In this document: piece after piece, positions 63,989 through 64,000 of the stretch | Layout of the letters: every line of letters begins with the position of its first letter | How positions within the stretch are numbered: position 1 is the first letter of the stretch | From: Zeimonas sediminis | GTDB lineage: Bacteria; Pseudomonadota; Gammaproteobacteria; Burkholderiales; Burkholderiaceae_E | NCBI RefSeq assembly: GCF_023721795.1 | Contig: NZ_JAMQYE010000001.1 | Location: forward strand, 1,364,001 to 1,428,000 | DNA length: 64,000 nt | Direction of reading: 5' to 3' | Translations under genes and position numbers: made by a program | Notes under the pieces: generated by a model | What the model saw: only the letters and a program-made list of their open reading frames with translations | Database searches by the model: none | What the model was told of the DNA's origin: nothing

Positions 63989-64000
63989 GGTCAGCGGCCG

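Overview
The window is a GC-rich bacterial chromosome segment with tightly packed, mostly housekeeping genes. Gene content and order point to a betaproteobacterium of the order Burkholderiales: lptF-lptG diverging from pepA, then holC, a DUF2486-type gene and valS; a two-gene cyanophycin synthetase locus; a quinol NO reductase under NorR; and a SUF operon headed by an Rrf2 regulator. I cannot name the genus from sequence alone. No rRNA, CRISPR array, prophage or insertion sequence is visible. One tRNA gene is present.

Layout. 1-1.2 kb: 3' part of a secreted protein with a Cys-containing C-terminal sorting tail. 1.2-5.1 kb: AMP-forming CoA-ligase-like gene, a YchJ-type protein, and a GGDEF/EAL protein. 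5.2-11.8 kb: one minus-strand SUF iron-sulfur operon (46-codon leader ORF, Rrf2 regulator, sufB, C, D, S, U, T) with a clear promoter/operator at 11.80-11.83 kb. 11.9-16.4 kb: phospholipase-D/cardiolipin synthase-like gene, a CPBP glutamic intramembrane protease, and a second large secreted protein whose C-terminal tail is almost the same as that of the first gene. I read the protease and the two tailed proteins as a JDVT-CTERM/MrtJ-type sorting system. 16.6-18.7 kb: Crp/Fnr regulator and two overlapping phosphoribosyltransferases. 18.9-21.9 kb: cytochrome b561, PepSY protein, response regulator and histidine kinase. 21.9-27.1 kb: NO-stress locus, with norR and a DUF454 gene diverging from ytfE-norB; three GGT-N7-ACC NorR sites and a sigma-54 promoter can be read directly. 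27.2-35.1 kb: cyanophycin locus (DUF1854 protein and ABC exporter on the minus strand, two cyanophycin synthetases on the plus strand, with a perfect palindrome between them). 35.2-45.0 kb: diacylglycerol kinase, patatin, a YhiI/RbbA/YhhJ-like export system and a giant mechanosensitive channel. 45.1-48.9 kb: tRNA-Ala(CGC) with promoter and terminator, a 3-hydroxyisobutyrate dehydrogenase-like gene, a CysB-type regulator and a GT39-type glycosyltransferase, then a possible small RNA. 49.1-56.9 kb: lptG, lptF / pepA, holC, DUF2486, valS. 56.9-57.5 kb: gene-free block of nested inverted repeats. 57.5-64 kb: SDR, tusA, split chromate transporter, MFS transporter and alaS.

How the parts work together. 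Several units are self-contained modules: Fe-S assembly with its own [Fe-S]-sensing repressor; NO sensing (NorR), repair (YtfE) and removal (qNor); cyanophycin synthesis with its accessory ABC/DUF1854 pair; and a protease with its presumed tailed substrates. The least characterised material is the JDVT-like sorting module, the leader ORF and palindromic operator of the suf operon, the degenerate first cyanophycin synthetase with its divergent operator, the palindromic block at 57 kb and the putative sRNA at 48.9 kb.
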